Shown: positions 16,641-24,077, counted from the first letter of the stretch. The stretch: DNA of 32,000 nt from Caryophanales bacterium UBA2450 (GCA_002342545.1 DDQE01000064.1:701-32700), one strand, 5' to 3'. Numbers and translations: made by a program. Notes: generated by a model not told the origin, from the letters alone.

Positions 16641-17610
16641 ACTTATCGAAGACTTCTTCGAAATAAGTCTTATTGTTATTTAGATTAATTAAGATTTGAC
16701 AGGCTGAGACAATGGCTTTAGACCCACTTGAACCTCGACATTTTAGCACTGTCTTTTTAACTCCTAACATAATCGCTGCTCCACTAGATTCAAAGTCGTA
16801 TAGGCTAATTAAGTGGCCAGCGATCATTTTTGCTTCGTTTTCTTTACCTGATTTTTTGCCAAATTTAATAATTTCTTTTATTAAGTTTGAGGCTACTCCT
16901 TGAGTAACTTTTAATACTTGATTGCCACTAAAGCCATCACATACTAAAACATCGCATAAATGGTCAAGAGCCTTGCTACCTTCAATATTACCAATAAAGT
17001 TTATACCTTCTTCTTGTTCTAGAAGTGGATAAGTTTCTTTAACTAATTTATTTCCTTTTGTGGACTCAGAACCGATTGATAATAAGCCCACTTTAGGAGA
17101 CTCTATTTTATAGAGTTTTTTCATAAATTCGCTACCTAAGTGAGCAAATTCCACTAACTGATGAGGACCAACATCGATAGAGGCGCCAGTATCAACGACA
17201 CAAGTACATTTACCTTCATCAATAGTTGGTAAGACCGCTGCTAAAGCGGGTCTAGTTCTATTTTTATCTAATAGATATTTAATAGAGCCAACCATTAAAG
17301 CTCCAGTAGCCCCACTAGAAATCACTCCGATTGTGTCCTTGTTTTCGCTAGCCTCTTTCAGGGCTAAAAAGATGGAAACTTTATCTTTTTTATAAAAAGC
17401 CTCGACTGGATTATCGTAGTTAGTGACAGTCTCATAAGCTTCGATAACTTTAATTCTATCTTTTGGAAGATTATATTCTTCGATTAAATGAGGATTGCCA
17501 ACAACGACAAAACCGATGTTAGAGTTATTTTCTAAGACACTTTTGACTCCATCTAATATGGTTTTAGGACCTTGATCGCTTCCTAAAGTATCAATCACTA
17601 TATATTTCAT
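16639..17610 (-). CDS. plsX: Phosphate acyltransferase PlsX
   Basis: 323 residues, normal length for PlsX. Family signatures: N-terminal IVIDTLGSDQGPKTILDGV (usually D-A-M-G-G-D), CVVDTGASIDVGPHQLVEFA, VGLLSIGSESTKGNKL and VCDGFSGNQVLK. PlsX interconverts acyl-ACP and acyl-phosphate; the acyl-phosphate is the donor for PlsY in the first step of phospholipid synthesis. It is a peripheral membrane enzyme. In this window it is divergent from fakA-acpP-fakB, whose products make acyl-phosphate from free fatty acids, so together they cover exogenous fatty-acid use. Two TATAAT-like strings lie upstream on the minus strand and a weak AGGT ribosome site precedes the ATG. The usual fapR-fabD-fabG neighbours are absent. 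Confidence 0.95.
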   Translation of the reverse strand: MKYIVIDTLGSDQGPKTILDGVKSVLENNSNIGFVVVGNPHLIEEYNLPKDRIKVIEAYETVTNYDNPVEAFYKKDKVSIFLALKEASENKDTIGVISSGATGALMVGSIKYLLDKNRTRPALAAVLPTIDEGKCTCVVDTGASIDVGPHQLVEFAHLGSEFMKKLYKIESPKVGLLSIGSESTKGNKLVKETYPLLEQEEGINFIGNIEGSKALDHLCDVLVCDGFSGNQVLKVTQGVASNLIKEIIKFGKKSGKENEAKMIAGHLISLYDFESSGAAIMLGVKKTVLKCRGSSGSKAIVSACQILINLNNNKTYFEEVFDK

Positions 17611-17681
17611 ATTTTTTACCTGAGTAATATTATATCTTTAATTATATTCGATAAAATCGTATTTTTATTTTAAAAAGTACA

Positions 17682-17700
17682 TCACCAACTTAGTTGGTGA
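17682..17700. promoter_or_regulatory. Perfect palindrome between divergent plsX and fakA
   Basis: TCACCAAC (17682-17689), loop TTA, GTTGGTGA (17693-17700). It stands eleven bases upstream of the fakA -35 box and has no T-run, so an operator for a lipid regulator is more likely than a terminator (inference). It does not match the FapR box that I recall. Confidence 0.5.
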
Positions 17701-17711
17701 AGTGATATAAC

Positions 17712-17739
17712 TTGAATAATATTTATAATTTATTATAAT
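17712..17739 (+). promoter_or_regulatory. Promoter of the fakA operon
   Basis: TTGAAT (17712-17717), 16-base spacer, TATAAT (17734-17739). The leader would be about 30 bases and contains no Shine-Dalgarno near the fakA ATG. Confidence 0.7.
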
Positions 17740-17776
17740 AGACAAGGTTGAAAGTAGACTATTAACGATATTATTT

Positions 17777-19435
17777 ATGAATACACAATCAGTAATTAAT
17801 GGCTCAACATTTGTTGAACTATTAAAACTTGGCTATAAAAACTTAGTGGCACATCTTCAAATAATCAATGATTTGAATGTTTTCCCTGTTCCTGACGGCG
17901 ATACTGGCACTAATATGAAGCTCACATACTCTAACGGACTTAAAACTATTAGTGATGAAGATGCTAGTGTTGGTAAGATCGCTGATGAATTTGCTAGGGG
18001 AATGTTATTTGGAGCAAGAGGAAACTCTGGAGTTTTATTAAGTCAATATTTTAGAGGTTTTGCCGATGCTATTGCTAATGTAGTAGAAATATCCGTTCAA
18101 GATTTTGCGTTTGCAATGGTAGGTGCGTATAAAAATGCTTATCACGCTTGCGCAGATGTTGCTGAAGGCACAATTTTAACAGTGGCAAGAGAATCAATAG
18201 AAGCTGCTAAATACTGCATTACTGGAAAAGAAAATTATCTCGATTTCTTTACTAAAGTAGTTTTAGAGATGAGAAAATCTTTAGATAACACTCCAAATCT
18301 ACTTCCTGTTTTAAAGGAAAATGGAGTGGTGGATTCCGGGGGAAAAGGATTATTAACAATCTTTGAAGGATATTTATCCTTCTTTACTGGTAAAGAGTTA
18401 GAAGATATCGATGACGCAGAAGTTGAAGAATCTAGTCCAATGGATAAAATTGACTATTCTGCATTTAACGAGAATAGCGAACTTGAATTTGGATACTGTA
18501 CTGAATTCTTGCTTCAATTATTAAATTCCAAAATTAACGTTAGTGAATTTGATATCAATTCCTTTATCGCTTGGATGCAAAGTCATGGAGAATCTTTAGT
18601 GTGTTTCCAAACCGGCACTATTGTTAAAGTTCATATTCACACCAAAACCCCATATGTAGTCATTGAATACGCACAAAGATTTGGTGAATTTGTAGCTTTC
18701 AAAATGGAGAATATGGCTCTTCAACATAATAACCTCATTAAAGAAGAAAATAAAAAACGCGGTGATAGAAAGAAAATTGCTATTATTACTGTCGCTCAAG
18801 GAGATGGGATTATTGAATCCTTTAAGGGGTTAAGAACTGATTTAGTTTTAAATGGTGGTACCACCATGAACACTAGTGTAGCTGAATTAATTGATGCTTT
18901 TAACTATGTTAACGCGGATGATATTTTCCTACTCCCTAACGAAGCTAATATGATCAAAACTGCTCATCAAGCCGCGGATTTATATAAAGATAGCGAAGTC
19001 CATGTCATCGAAACTAAAAACATTCAAGAAGGTTTTGCGGCCCTTAATAATTACTTTGATGAAGATTTATCTCCTAACGAAGTGGAAGAATGCTTACTAG
19101 AAGGTATACAAGGAATGATTCCTTTAACCATCTTTAAAAGCGGTAAAGAGGCTAATGTTGATGGTGAAGTTGCTCCTAAAGGAAGTTATGTCGAAGCGAT
19201 TGGTCATAAATTAATTGGCTATCAAGAAGATATTATTGAAGCCACTTTAGAGGCATTCTCAAAAATTGAAGATATTGAAGATAAAAGCTTTGCTTTTGTG
19301 TTCATTGGACAAGCTTTATCAGAAGAATTAGCTAATGAAATTATGGAAGTTTTAAATAGAGACTATCCGCAAGTGGAAATTGGTCTAATTCCAGGTAAAC
19401 AAGATATATACGACTTATTAATAGGAATTTACTAA
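17777..19435 (+). CDS. fakA: Fatty acid kinase FakA (DAK2/DegV-like domain protein, YloV type)
   Basis: 552 residues, the usual size. The N-terminal DhaL-like kinase domain (about 1-205) has LNVFPVPDGDTGTNM at 33-47, whose Asp residues hold Mg-ATP, and GARGNSGVLLSQYFRGF for nucleotide binding. A middle linker domain (about 225-330) and a C-terminal EDD/DegV-like domain (about 335-552) complete the FakA plan. FakA phosphorylates fatty acid bound to FakB, giving acyl-phosphate for PlsY or, through PlsX, acyl-ACP. It is followed by acpP (TAATG overlap) and the FakB-like gene, so all partners are encoded together. The start has no ribosome site. Confidence 0.93.
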   Translation: MNTQSVINGSTFVELLKLGYKNLVAHLQIINDLNVFPVPDGDTGTNMKLTYSNGLKTISDEDASVGKIADEFARGMLFGARGNSGVLLSQYFRGFADAIANVVEISVQDFAFAMVGAYKNAYHACADVAEGTILTVARESIEAAKYCITGKENYLDFFTKVVLEMRKSLDNTPNLLPVLKENGVVDSGGKGLLTIFEGYLSFFTGKELEDIDDAEVEESSPMDKIDYSAFNENSELEFGYCTEFLLQLLNSKINVSEFDINSFIAWMQSHGESLVCFQTGTIVKVHIHTKTPYVVIEYAQRFGEFVAFKMENMALQHNNLIKEENKKRGDRKKIAIITVAQGDGIIESFKGLRTDLVLNGGTTMNTSVAELIDAFNYVNADDIFLLPNEANMIKTAHQAADLYKDSEVHVIETKNIQEGFAALNNYFDEDLSPNEVEECLLEGIQGMIPLTIFKSGKEANVDGEVAPKGSYVEAIGHKLIGYQEDIIEATLEAFSKIEDIEDKSFAFVFIGQALSEELANEIMEVLNRDYPQVEIGLIPGKQDIYDLLIGIY

Positions 19436-19659
19436 TGCTAGAAAGATTAAAAAAACTTATTAAACAAAATATGCCAGATTCTGACGCAGAACACGCTACT
19501 GAATCCACTAGATTAGTGGATTTAGGAATCGACTCTATCGGAATGATGATGCTTTCTATGTCGATGGAAGAGGAATTTGGTGTGGAATTTACTGACGCTA
19601 TTCCTTTTGAGACTGTTAAAGATGTATTAGATTTTTTAAATAAAAACGCTACAAAATAA
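19435..19659 (+). CDS. acpP: Acyl carrier protein
   Basis: 74 residues, typical length. LVDLGIDSIGMMMLSMSMEEEF contains Ser34, the site for the 4'-phosphopantetheine arm; the usual D-S-L is D-S-I here. The rest is acidic and helical as expected. Its ATG overlaps the fakA stop (TAATG), and the FakB-like gene follows after 16 bases. In fatty-acid synthesis operons ACP normally sits with fab genes; lying inside a fatty-acid kinase operon, it is well placed to accept acyl groups from PlsX. Whether it is the only ACP of the organism is unknown from this window. Confidence 0.9.
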   Translation: MLERLKKLIKQNMPDSDAEHATESTRLVDLGIDSIGMMMLSMSMEEEFGVEFTDAIPFETVKDVLDFLNKNATK

Positions 19660-19675
19660 AAAGAGGTAAGAATAT

Positions 19676-20566
19676 ATGTATAAACTATTTTTTGATACTG
19701 ACTGTGATATCACTCCAGAAATTGCTAGACGCTATGACGCTGGCTTAATTTCTATGCCTTATGTCGTAGAAGAAGAAAACTATCCTTTTAAAGATAGTGA
19801 CACCTTTGACTATAAAGCATTTTATAAAATGCTTAGAGGTGGGGTTTTACCGACTACATGCGCTTTAAGTAAGGCTCAATATATTGAATATTTCGAACCA
19901 ACTTTAAAAGAAGGAAAAGATATTCTTTATGTTCACTTTTCTAGAGTGATGACTGTCTCTATTGATGTCTGTGAAGAAGCAATTAAAGAATTATTAGAAA
20001 AATATCCAGGACGTAGAATTCAACTAGTGGACACTAAAGGAATTACTGTTGGTGGTTATGTTTGTTCTTTAGAAGTTGCTGAACTTTATAAAGCTGGTAA
20101 GTCCATAGATGAAATCGTTGAATGGGCAAAAACCGGCATTGATCAAATGGCATTTTATTTCTTCGCCGATAATATCAAATTCTTCAAAAAGAGTGGACGC
20201 GTTACCGGATTTAAAGCCTTTATGGGTGGAATGATGGGTGTTAAGCCTCTTATCTATATTGGTGAAAACGGCAAGATGACCTCTATTGGTAGTGCCATGA
20301 GTCGTAAAAAAGCGATTGATAAGATTTTAGAATATGTTGATGAACTCCAAGTTGACATCAAAAATTATCCATGTGTCATCGCTCATAGTGACGCTGACTA
20401 TTTAGTGGATGATGTTAAAGCTAAACTCCATGAAAAATATGGAGAAGATCTTAAAATCGAAGTCATTTATGTTAATCCTACCGCTGGTAGCCATTGCGGA
20501 CCTGACGCTCTTGGCTTAGCTTTCCACGCTAAAAAAAGAACTGCAGATTCTATTAATCAAAAATAA
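19676..20566 (+). CDS. DegV-family fatty-acid-binding protein (FakB-like)
   Basis: 296 residues with an AGAGG ribosome site. The N-terminal KLFFDTDCDITPE and LPTTCALSKAQY (the usual P-T-T-S-Q) form the DegV fold, and the C-terminal NPTAGSHCGPDALGL corresponds to the family's H-x-G-P motif near the carboxylate site. FakB proteins hold a fatty acid in a buried pocket and present it to FakA. The loop normally written S-S-x-L-S-G-T-Y-Q is VHFSRVMTVSIDV here: only the first Ser (Ser89) is kept. This points to a variant pocket. The position in the fakA operon supports the role. Confidence 0.85.
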   Translation: MYKLFFDTDCDITPEIARRYDAGLISMPYVVEEENYPFKDSDTFDYKAFYKMLRGGVLPTTCALSKAQYIEYFEPTLKEGKDILYVHFSRVMTVSIDVCEEAIKELLEKYPGRRIQLVDTKGITVGGYVCSLEVAELYKAGKSIDEIVEWAKTGIDQMAFYFFADNIKFFKKSGRVTGFKAFMGGMMGVKPLIYIGENGKMTSIGSAMSRKKAIDKILEYVDELQVDIKNYPCVIAHSDADYLVDDVKAKLHEKYGEDLKIEVIYVNPTAGSHCGPDALGLAFHAKKRTADSINQK

Positions 20567-20587
20567 TTACTATCTGAAAAATACAAG

Positions 20588-20608
20588 AACTCCTATAAGG
20601 AGTTTTTT
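20588..20608 (+). terminator. Terminator of the fakA operon
   Basis: AACTCCT (20588-20594), loop ATA, AGGAGTT (20598-20604), T-run to 20608. Confidence 0.9.
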
Positions 20609-20660
20609 GTTAATATATTGACAATTCACTCGCGATGGTTTACTTTAATGATGTGGTTGT

Positions 20661-20687
20661 GGCCTTAACCCCTTGGGCTAGGGCCTT
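20661..20687. repeat. GC-rich imperfect palindrome
   Basis: GGCC (20661-20664) pairs with GGCC at the other end, and a TAACCC/GGGCTA core closes around three bases, with one mismatch between. It is among the most GC-rich spots in the window. On the plus strand it is followed by TTTAATT, on the minus strand by no T-run. It overlaps the 3' end of the 24-codon peptide gene. A TTGACA box with no good -10 lies upstream at 20618-20623. Confidence 0.5.
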
Positions 20688-20739
20688 TAATTATGCTGGC
20701 GAGCAGACACAATAGGAACAGAATTAGTAATGTTTCCAT
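20665..20739 (-). CDS. Putative 24-aa hydrophobic membrane peptide
   Basis: An ATG at 20739 has a perfect GGAGG eight bases upstream. The peptide METLLILFLLCLLASIIKG plus a short PSPRG tail is a single membrane segment with a polar end, like small type I toxins, holins or phage membrane peptides. No named family fits. It is the last gene of a block of tiny minus-strand genes. The strong ribosome site argues that it is real; the small size argues for caution. Confidence 0.4.
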   Translation of the reverse strand: METLLILFLLCLLASIIKGPSPRG

Positions 20740-20837
20740 ACGTCATTCCTCCATTCACATTCCTTCTAAGCAGTTTTCACTACCGAAGATATAGAAGCAA
20801 GACCAACAAAGAACATTCTCTTCAGTAAGCTACTCAC

Positions 20838-20993
20838 TTACCTAATATAAGTTGATTTAGACAATTTCCCATCTTTACCAACTGTCTTAAAGCAAGCATT
20901 ATCTGGAAGTTGTTTTAATGTAGTTTCTCCAGAGAAGCTTTTACTTACTTATTTGCTTTTAGCTTTATGTTTTTTTGCTTTTAACTTAGACAT
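20838..20993 (-). pseudogene. Small gene split by an in-frame TAA (basic 14-aa start plus 36 codons)
   Basis: The ATG at 20993 overlaps the upstream stop (TAATG) and starts a Lys-rich 14-residue peptide, MSKLKAKKHKAKSK, which ends in TAA at 20951-20949. The same frame then runs open for 36 codons, SFSGETTLKQLPDNACFKTVG and KLSKSTYIR, before the next stop. This second part has the look of a coding sequence, resembling short phage or mobile-element proteins with a K-x-T-Y-I-R motif (memory only). Either two separate genes or one gene broken by a nonsense change. Confidence 0.35.
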
Positions 20994-21160
20994 TATTTAT
21001 TAGCCTCCCACAAAGTTCTTTTTTGCTTTTTAGTTAACAATTTATCCATATTAGTTTGTGACATAACACAAGTTAGATGATATTTAGCTTCTTGCTTTGT
21101 TTTCGCGCTTTTTCTTAAACGCATATGTGCTTTGTTACTTCTTTTTACTTTTTTTTGCAT
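20993..21160 (-). CDS. Small basic protein in a phage-like gene block
   Basis: 55 residues from the ATG at 21160, which has AAAGGAG six bases upstream; the frame is open further upstream but without a ribosome site. The sequence is very rich in Lys and Arg (MQKKVKRSNKAHMRLRKSAK) and probably binds nucleic acid. It overlaps the end of the 172-aa gene by 26 bases and the next ATG by one base. Such dense packing is usual in small phages. Function unknown. Confidence 0.5.
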   Translation of the reverse strand: MQKKVKRSNKAHMRLRKSAKTKQEAKYHLTCVMSQTNMDKLLTKKQKRTLWEANK

Positions 21161-21653
21161 GAATTTCTCCTTTGATATTGACTTGCCTATATTTTTTTGA
21201 TTTAATAACACTCGATGATGCCTGGGCGCTAATGCGTTGACTAGCTGAACGACCACGTTGATGGTAACGTAGCTTTGCATCATTTTTTCTTTTTGCAGCT
21301 TGTTCTCTTCGCTTTCTATCTATTTCAATATTCCTTCTGCGTTCTTCTAGAAAAGAATCTACTTTCTTTTCGTCCGATTCTATCAAGTCGTAATTTTTAT
21401 AGATAGATTGCCTTGACCAAATAGGATCCTTACGTAAATATCTTCTAAAATAAGATTCTTTTTTCTTTTTACCTTCTCTCCATTTTGGATTAGGATTTAA
21501 ATCAAATTTTGTATATTTATCTTTTTTTGTAGGAGATGAAGTGACTTCAATGTTTTCCCACTTGTTATCTTTTATACCTAAATCAATACTTGGATGCTCT
21601 TCATCTTTTGGTCCCTTTGTTAAACTGTTTCCGCGAAATTTATATTTGCCCAT
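21135..21653 (-). CDS. Basic, charged protein of unknown function in a phage-like gene block
   Basis: 172 residues, strongly basic and hydrophilic. The N-terminal half is Lys/Pro/Asn-rich with FDLNPNPKWREGKKKKES; the middle (about 95-125) is a helix rich in Arg and Glu (EERRRNIEIDRKRREQAAKR), and the tail is Ser/Lys-rich. No enzyme motif, membrane segment or Cys pattern is seen. Nucleic-acid binding or a structural phage role is plausible. Its ATG overlaps the stop of the preceding reading frame (TAATG), and its own 3' end overlaps the next gene. I cannot name the family. Confidence 0.55.
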   Translation of the reverse strand: MGKYKFRGNSLTKGPKDEEHPSIDLGIKDNKWENIEVTSSPTKKDKYTKFDLNPNPKWREGKKKKESYFRRYLRKDPIWSRQSIYKNYDLIESDEKKVDSFLEERRRNIEIDRKRREQAAKRKNDAKLRYHQRGRSASQRISAQASSSVIKSKKYRQVNIKGEIHAKKSKKK

Positions 21654-21892
21654 TAATCGTGCCTTCCTACCCAGTTCTCTGTATTTGGTTCTAAATCGAT
21701 ATCGTCAAGTTCATCAAATCCATCAGCTTGCTTCTTTTCCTCTTCTCCAGATATCCTTTTAAGCTTCTCTTCTCTTTTATGCCATTTATCGAGAATGACG
21801 CTGGCTAAGAATTTGGAATAATGCTTAACGTTGTTGTCATCAATGAAGAAGTGATATTTAACAAGATTCTCTAAATATTGATTACCTAGAAT
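21653..21892 (-). pseudogene. Reading frame without an ATG: 5'-truncated gene, or start at ATT
   Basis: A 79-codon frame reading LGNQYLENLVKYHFFIDDN at the start and NTENWVGRHD at the end, followed by a TAATG overlap with the 172-aa gene. A TAG closes the frame five codons upstream of the first LGN codons and there is no ATG, GTG or TTG. An AGAGGG string lies eight bases before an ATT codon at 21892, so initiation at ATT (as in infC) is possible. Otherwise this is the 3' remnant of a longer gene. Composition is clearly coding (charged helix, acidic tail). Function unknown. Confidence 0.4.
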
Positions 21893-22023
21893 AGTAGAAA
21901 CCCTCTAACTACGTCTAGTTATGATAAGTCCCTACATTATATATAGAGTGGATTTTTCCGATTTTTTTGCAAAAAAAGTTTTTAAATGTACAAAAAAACT
22001 GGAGTTATACAAAGTATAAAAAA

Positions 22024-22043
22024 ATCTCACTTTTTTGTGAGAT
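22024..22043 (-). terminator. Terminator of the four-segment membrane-protein gene
   Basis: On the minus strand ATCTCAC (22043-22037), A6 loop, GTGAGAT (22030-22024), then a T-run. It begins just after the stop codon. Between it and 21930 lie AT-rich runs, including a 16-base palindrome of T7-GC-A7 at 21962-21977. Confidence 0.85.
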
Positions 22044-22044
22044 C

Positions 22045-22554
22045 TTAGAAGTCAGCGTCAATCATATGAGCGACTTTATAGGCAGCGATATCATTAATCA
22101 GTGAACTTACAAAGCCGACAATTAACATAATTGGAATGTTAATTAGGAATGAGATTCCTGCTTGAGCAGGAGTGGTATATATCTTTAAAACGAAGTAATT
22201 GAATAACGTAAGAGTTGGAGTAATAGCAACATAGAAGATTAATGTAGTAATTAAAGTTGCTAGTAAACGATATGGCATGTTTCCTGTATAAGTATCGTTT
22301 CTTACTCCAAATAAACCAGTGAACCATCTACCGATTTTAGTTAAAGGAACGAAGTTACCAATTAACATTGCAATCGTAAAACCTACTAAGAAGTTATATA
22401 AAATATTAATCCATTCAATAGCCTGGAAGTCGATGATTAATGTTCCTCCTTCAAACTTGCTTGCTCCTGTAATAGCGGCTGCTAAACAAAGGAAGAAACA
22501 GACAGGAATATTGCAGATTACGTTATATACAAATGTTGCTAGTCTAATTTTCAT
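22045..22554 (-). CDS. Four-segment membrane protein of unknown function
   Basis: 169 residues from the ATG at 22554 (MKIRLATFVYNV). The frame is open to an ATG at 22575, but the codons between contain the TATAAT promoter box, so the inner start is preferred. Four hydrophobic segments are clear (about 5-30, 43-67, 94-118, 127-150) and the loops are short. A family with two repeated two-segment halves is possible: the first and third segments each start with a similar aromatic/aliphatic run. No function is known to me. Divergent from the HAD phosphatase gene. Confidence 0.7.
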   Translation of the reverse strand: MKIRLATFVYNVICNIPVCFFLCLAAAITGASKFEGGTLIIDFQAIEWINILYNFLVGFTIAMLIGNFVPLTKIGRWFTGLFGVRNDTYTGNMPYRLLATLITTLIFYVAITPTLTLFNYFVLKIYTTPAQAGISFLINIPIMLIVGFVSSLINDIAAYKVAHMIDADF

Positions 22555-22563
22555 AACCCAAAG

Positions 22564-22591
22564 ATTATAGAACATATATATTAATAATCAA
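22564..22591 (-). promoter_or_regulatory. Promoter giving a leaderless transcript
   Basis: On the minus strand TTGATT (22591-22586), 16-base spacer, TATAAT (22569-22564). Transcription should begin around 22557, three bases before the ATG at 22554, leaving no room for a ribosome site. Confidence 0.6.
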
Positions 22592-22637
22592 TAAATTTCT
22601 TTATTTATTATTGTTTTTCCTTTAAGATTTACTCGTT

Positions 22638-23264
22638 ATGAAAACTATTGAGACATATTTATTTGATTTTGATGGCACTTTAGTGGACTCTCATGATTCT
22701 TTAGTGGAAGTATTTCATGGAGCATATGCTTCTGTAGGAGTGGATGTCCCTGAAGGATACGTTTTAAGATTAATGAGAATTCCTCTAATTCAGGGCTATG
22801 AAGAATTAGGGGCACCAATGAATCAGGAAGCAATGAATATTTTTGAAAAGAATATTCGCGCTTTATTAGACGCTGAATTTGTTTTGAAATTAACTAAAAC
22901 TTATGAAGATGTTTTGCCGGCTTTAAAAAAGCTCAAAAGCAAAGGAAAACAATTAGGTATTGTTACTAGTAACAATGTTAAGCACGTTAAAGATGTTTTA
23001 AGATTTTTAAATTTTGATGAAAAAATGTTTGATGTCATTGTCGGTAATGATGACACTGAAAAGCATAAGCCAAATCCAGAGCCAATTTATAAAGCAATGG
23101 AACTATTATCATTGACTGATAAAAGCAAAATCTGCTATGTTGGCGATGCGTTAGATGATAAAAAAGCCGCGATTAATGCCAGTGTGACTCCTATTCTTTT
23201 GGATCGAGAAGGAATCTACGGAAGTGAAGACGGAATCGTTATCTCTTCTTTAAGCGAATTATAG
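22638..23264 (+). CDS. HAD-superfamily phosphatase (phosphoglycolate-phosphatase-like)
   Basis: 208 residues. FDFDGTLVDS at 9-18 gives the nucleophile Asp10 and acid Asp12; VTSNN (about 112-116) is motif II; KHKPNPEPI carries the motif III Lys; YVGDALDDKKAA (about 168-179) is motif IV. The helical cap between motifs I and II is of the small C1 type, as in Gph and PpaX. The natural substrate could be phosphoglycolate, pyrophosphate or another small phosphate ester. No Shine-Dalgarno; a TAAGAT box lies nine bases before the ATG, so the transcript may be leaderless. The Sel1 gene follows without a gap. Confidence 0.9.
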   Translation: MKTIETYLFDFDGTLVDSHDSLVEVFHGAYASVGVDVPEGYVLRLMRIPLIQGYEELGAPMNQEAMNIFEKNIRALLDAEFVLKLTKTYEDVLPALKKLKSKGKQLGIVTSNNVKHVKDVLRFLNFDEKMFDVIVGNDDTEKHKPNPEPIYKAMELLSLTDKSKICYVGDALDDKKAAINASVTPILLDREGIYGSEDGIVISSLSEL

Positions 23265-24044
23265 ATGAATTCTTACGAAATAGAAAAACTCCACGAGCGA
23301 GCCTCTATCGGTGATATTAATGCGATCAATGATTTGGTCAATTTTTATATTGAAAATAACGATTTATATCACGCGAAATTAGAAATCGAAAGATTAAAAT
23401 ATATTAATCAGCCAGAAGCATTTAGAAAACTTGGATTTATCTATTCTTGTGGGTTAATTGATAATCCGGATTTTGACCTAGCGAAATCTTACTATAAAAA
23501 GGGGTATGAGCTTGGCGATGAGGCTTGTGGATATAATCTAGCCTTATTAGACATTAAAGAAGGAGATTATGCTAGCGCCATTCCATATTTAACTTATGGG
23601 GTCAGCGCAAATCATATTCCTTCTATTAAATTATTAGCGAAACTATATATTGAAGGGAAAGCTGTTTCTAAAGATTTAGAAATTGCCTTGTCTTTACTTA
23701 AAAAGGCTTTAGATTTAGGAGAAGTGGAAGTTTATGCTTCTTTAGGGAAGGTTTGCTATCAACTTCATAAATATGAAGAAGCATTTAATTATTTCTCCCT
23801 CGGCTTTAAGCAAAAAGATCCTGACTGCATATTCTATTTAGGACTTTGCTATGCAAGTGGATTAGGCGTTAAACAAGATTTTGTTAGAGCAAGATACTAT
23901 TATGAAATTGGGGCAAACATCAACGAGTCACGTTGCTTATATAATCTTTCTTTATATTATAAAGACGGGATTGGAGTGGAGAAAAGTGAGGCTCTAGCCT
24001 CCTCTTTATATCAAAAAGCAATCGAAAATGGTTTTAAAATATAG
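23265..24044 (+). CDS. Sel1-like repeat protein
   Basis: 259 residues, soluble. Tandem 36-residue helical hairpins of the Sel1 type are visible: FRKLGFIYSCGLIDNPDFDLAKS, IKLLAKLYIEGKAVSKDLEIA, FYLGLCYASGLGVKQDFVRAR and YNLSLYYKDGIGVEKSEALAS, with G-x-G-V turns. About six repeats cover the chain. Such scaffolds mediate protein-protein contacts; a partner is not evident. The ATG directly follows the TAG of the HAD gene, so the two are coupled. No signal peptide is seen, so it is cytoplasmic. Confidence 0.85.
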   Translation: MNSYEIEKLHERASIGDINAINDLVNFYIENNDLYHAKLEIERLKYINQPEAFRKLGFIYSCGLIDNPDFDLAKSYYKKGYELGDEACGYNLALLDIKEGDYASAIPYLTYGVSANHIPSIKLLAKLYIEGKAVSKDLEIALSLLKKALDLGEVEVYASLGKVCYQLHKYEEAFNYFSLGFKQKDPDCIFYLGLCYASGLGVKQDFVRARYYYEIGANINESRCLYNLSLYYKDGIGVEKSEALASSLYQKAIENGFKI

Positions 24045-24077
24045 TCTAATTATGTAATAATTGATAGCATAGAAGAT

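Noticed and set aside
21962..21977. T7-GC-A7 palindrome as a specific operator
   Set aside because: Runs of A and T are common in this AT-rich gap; without copies elsewhere it cannot be told from chance.
20610..22020. Microviridae-type prophage as a firm call
   Set aside because: Gene packing fits, but no capsid, pilot or replication protein could be recognised.
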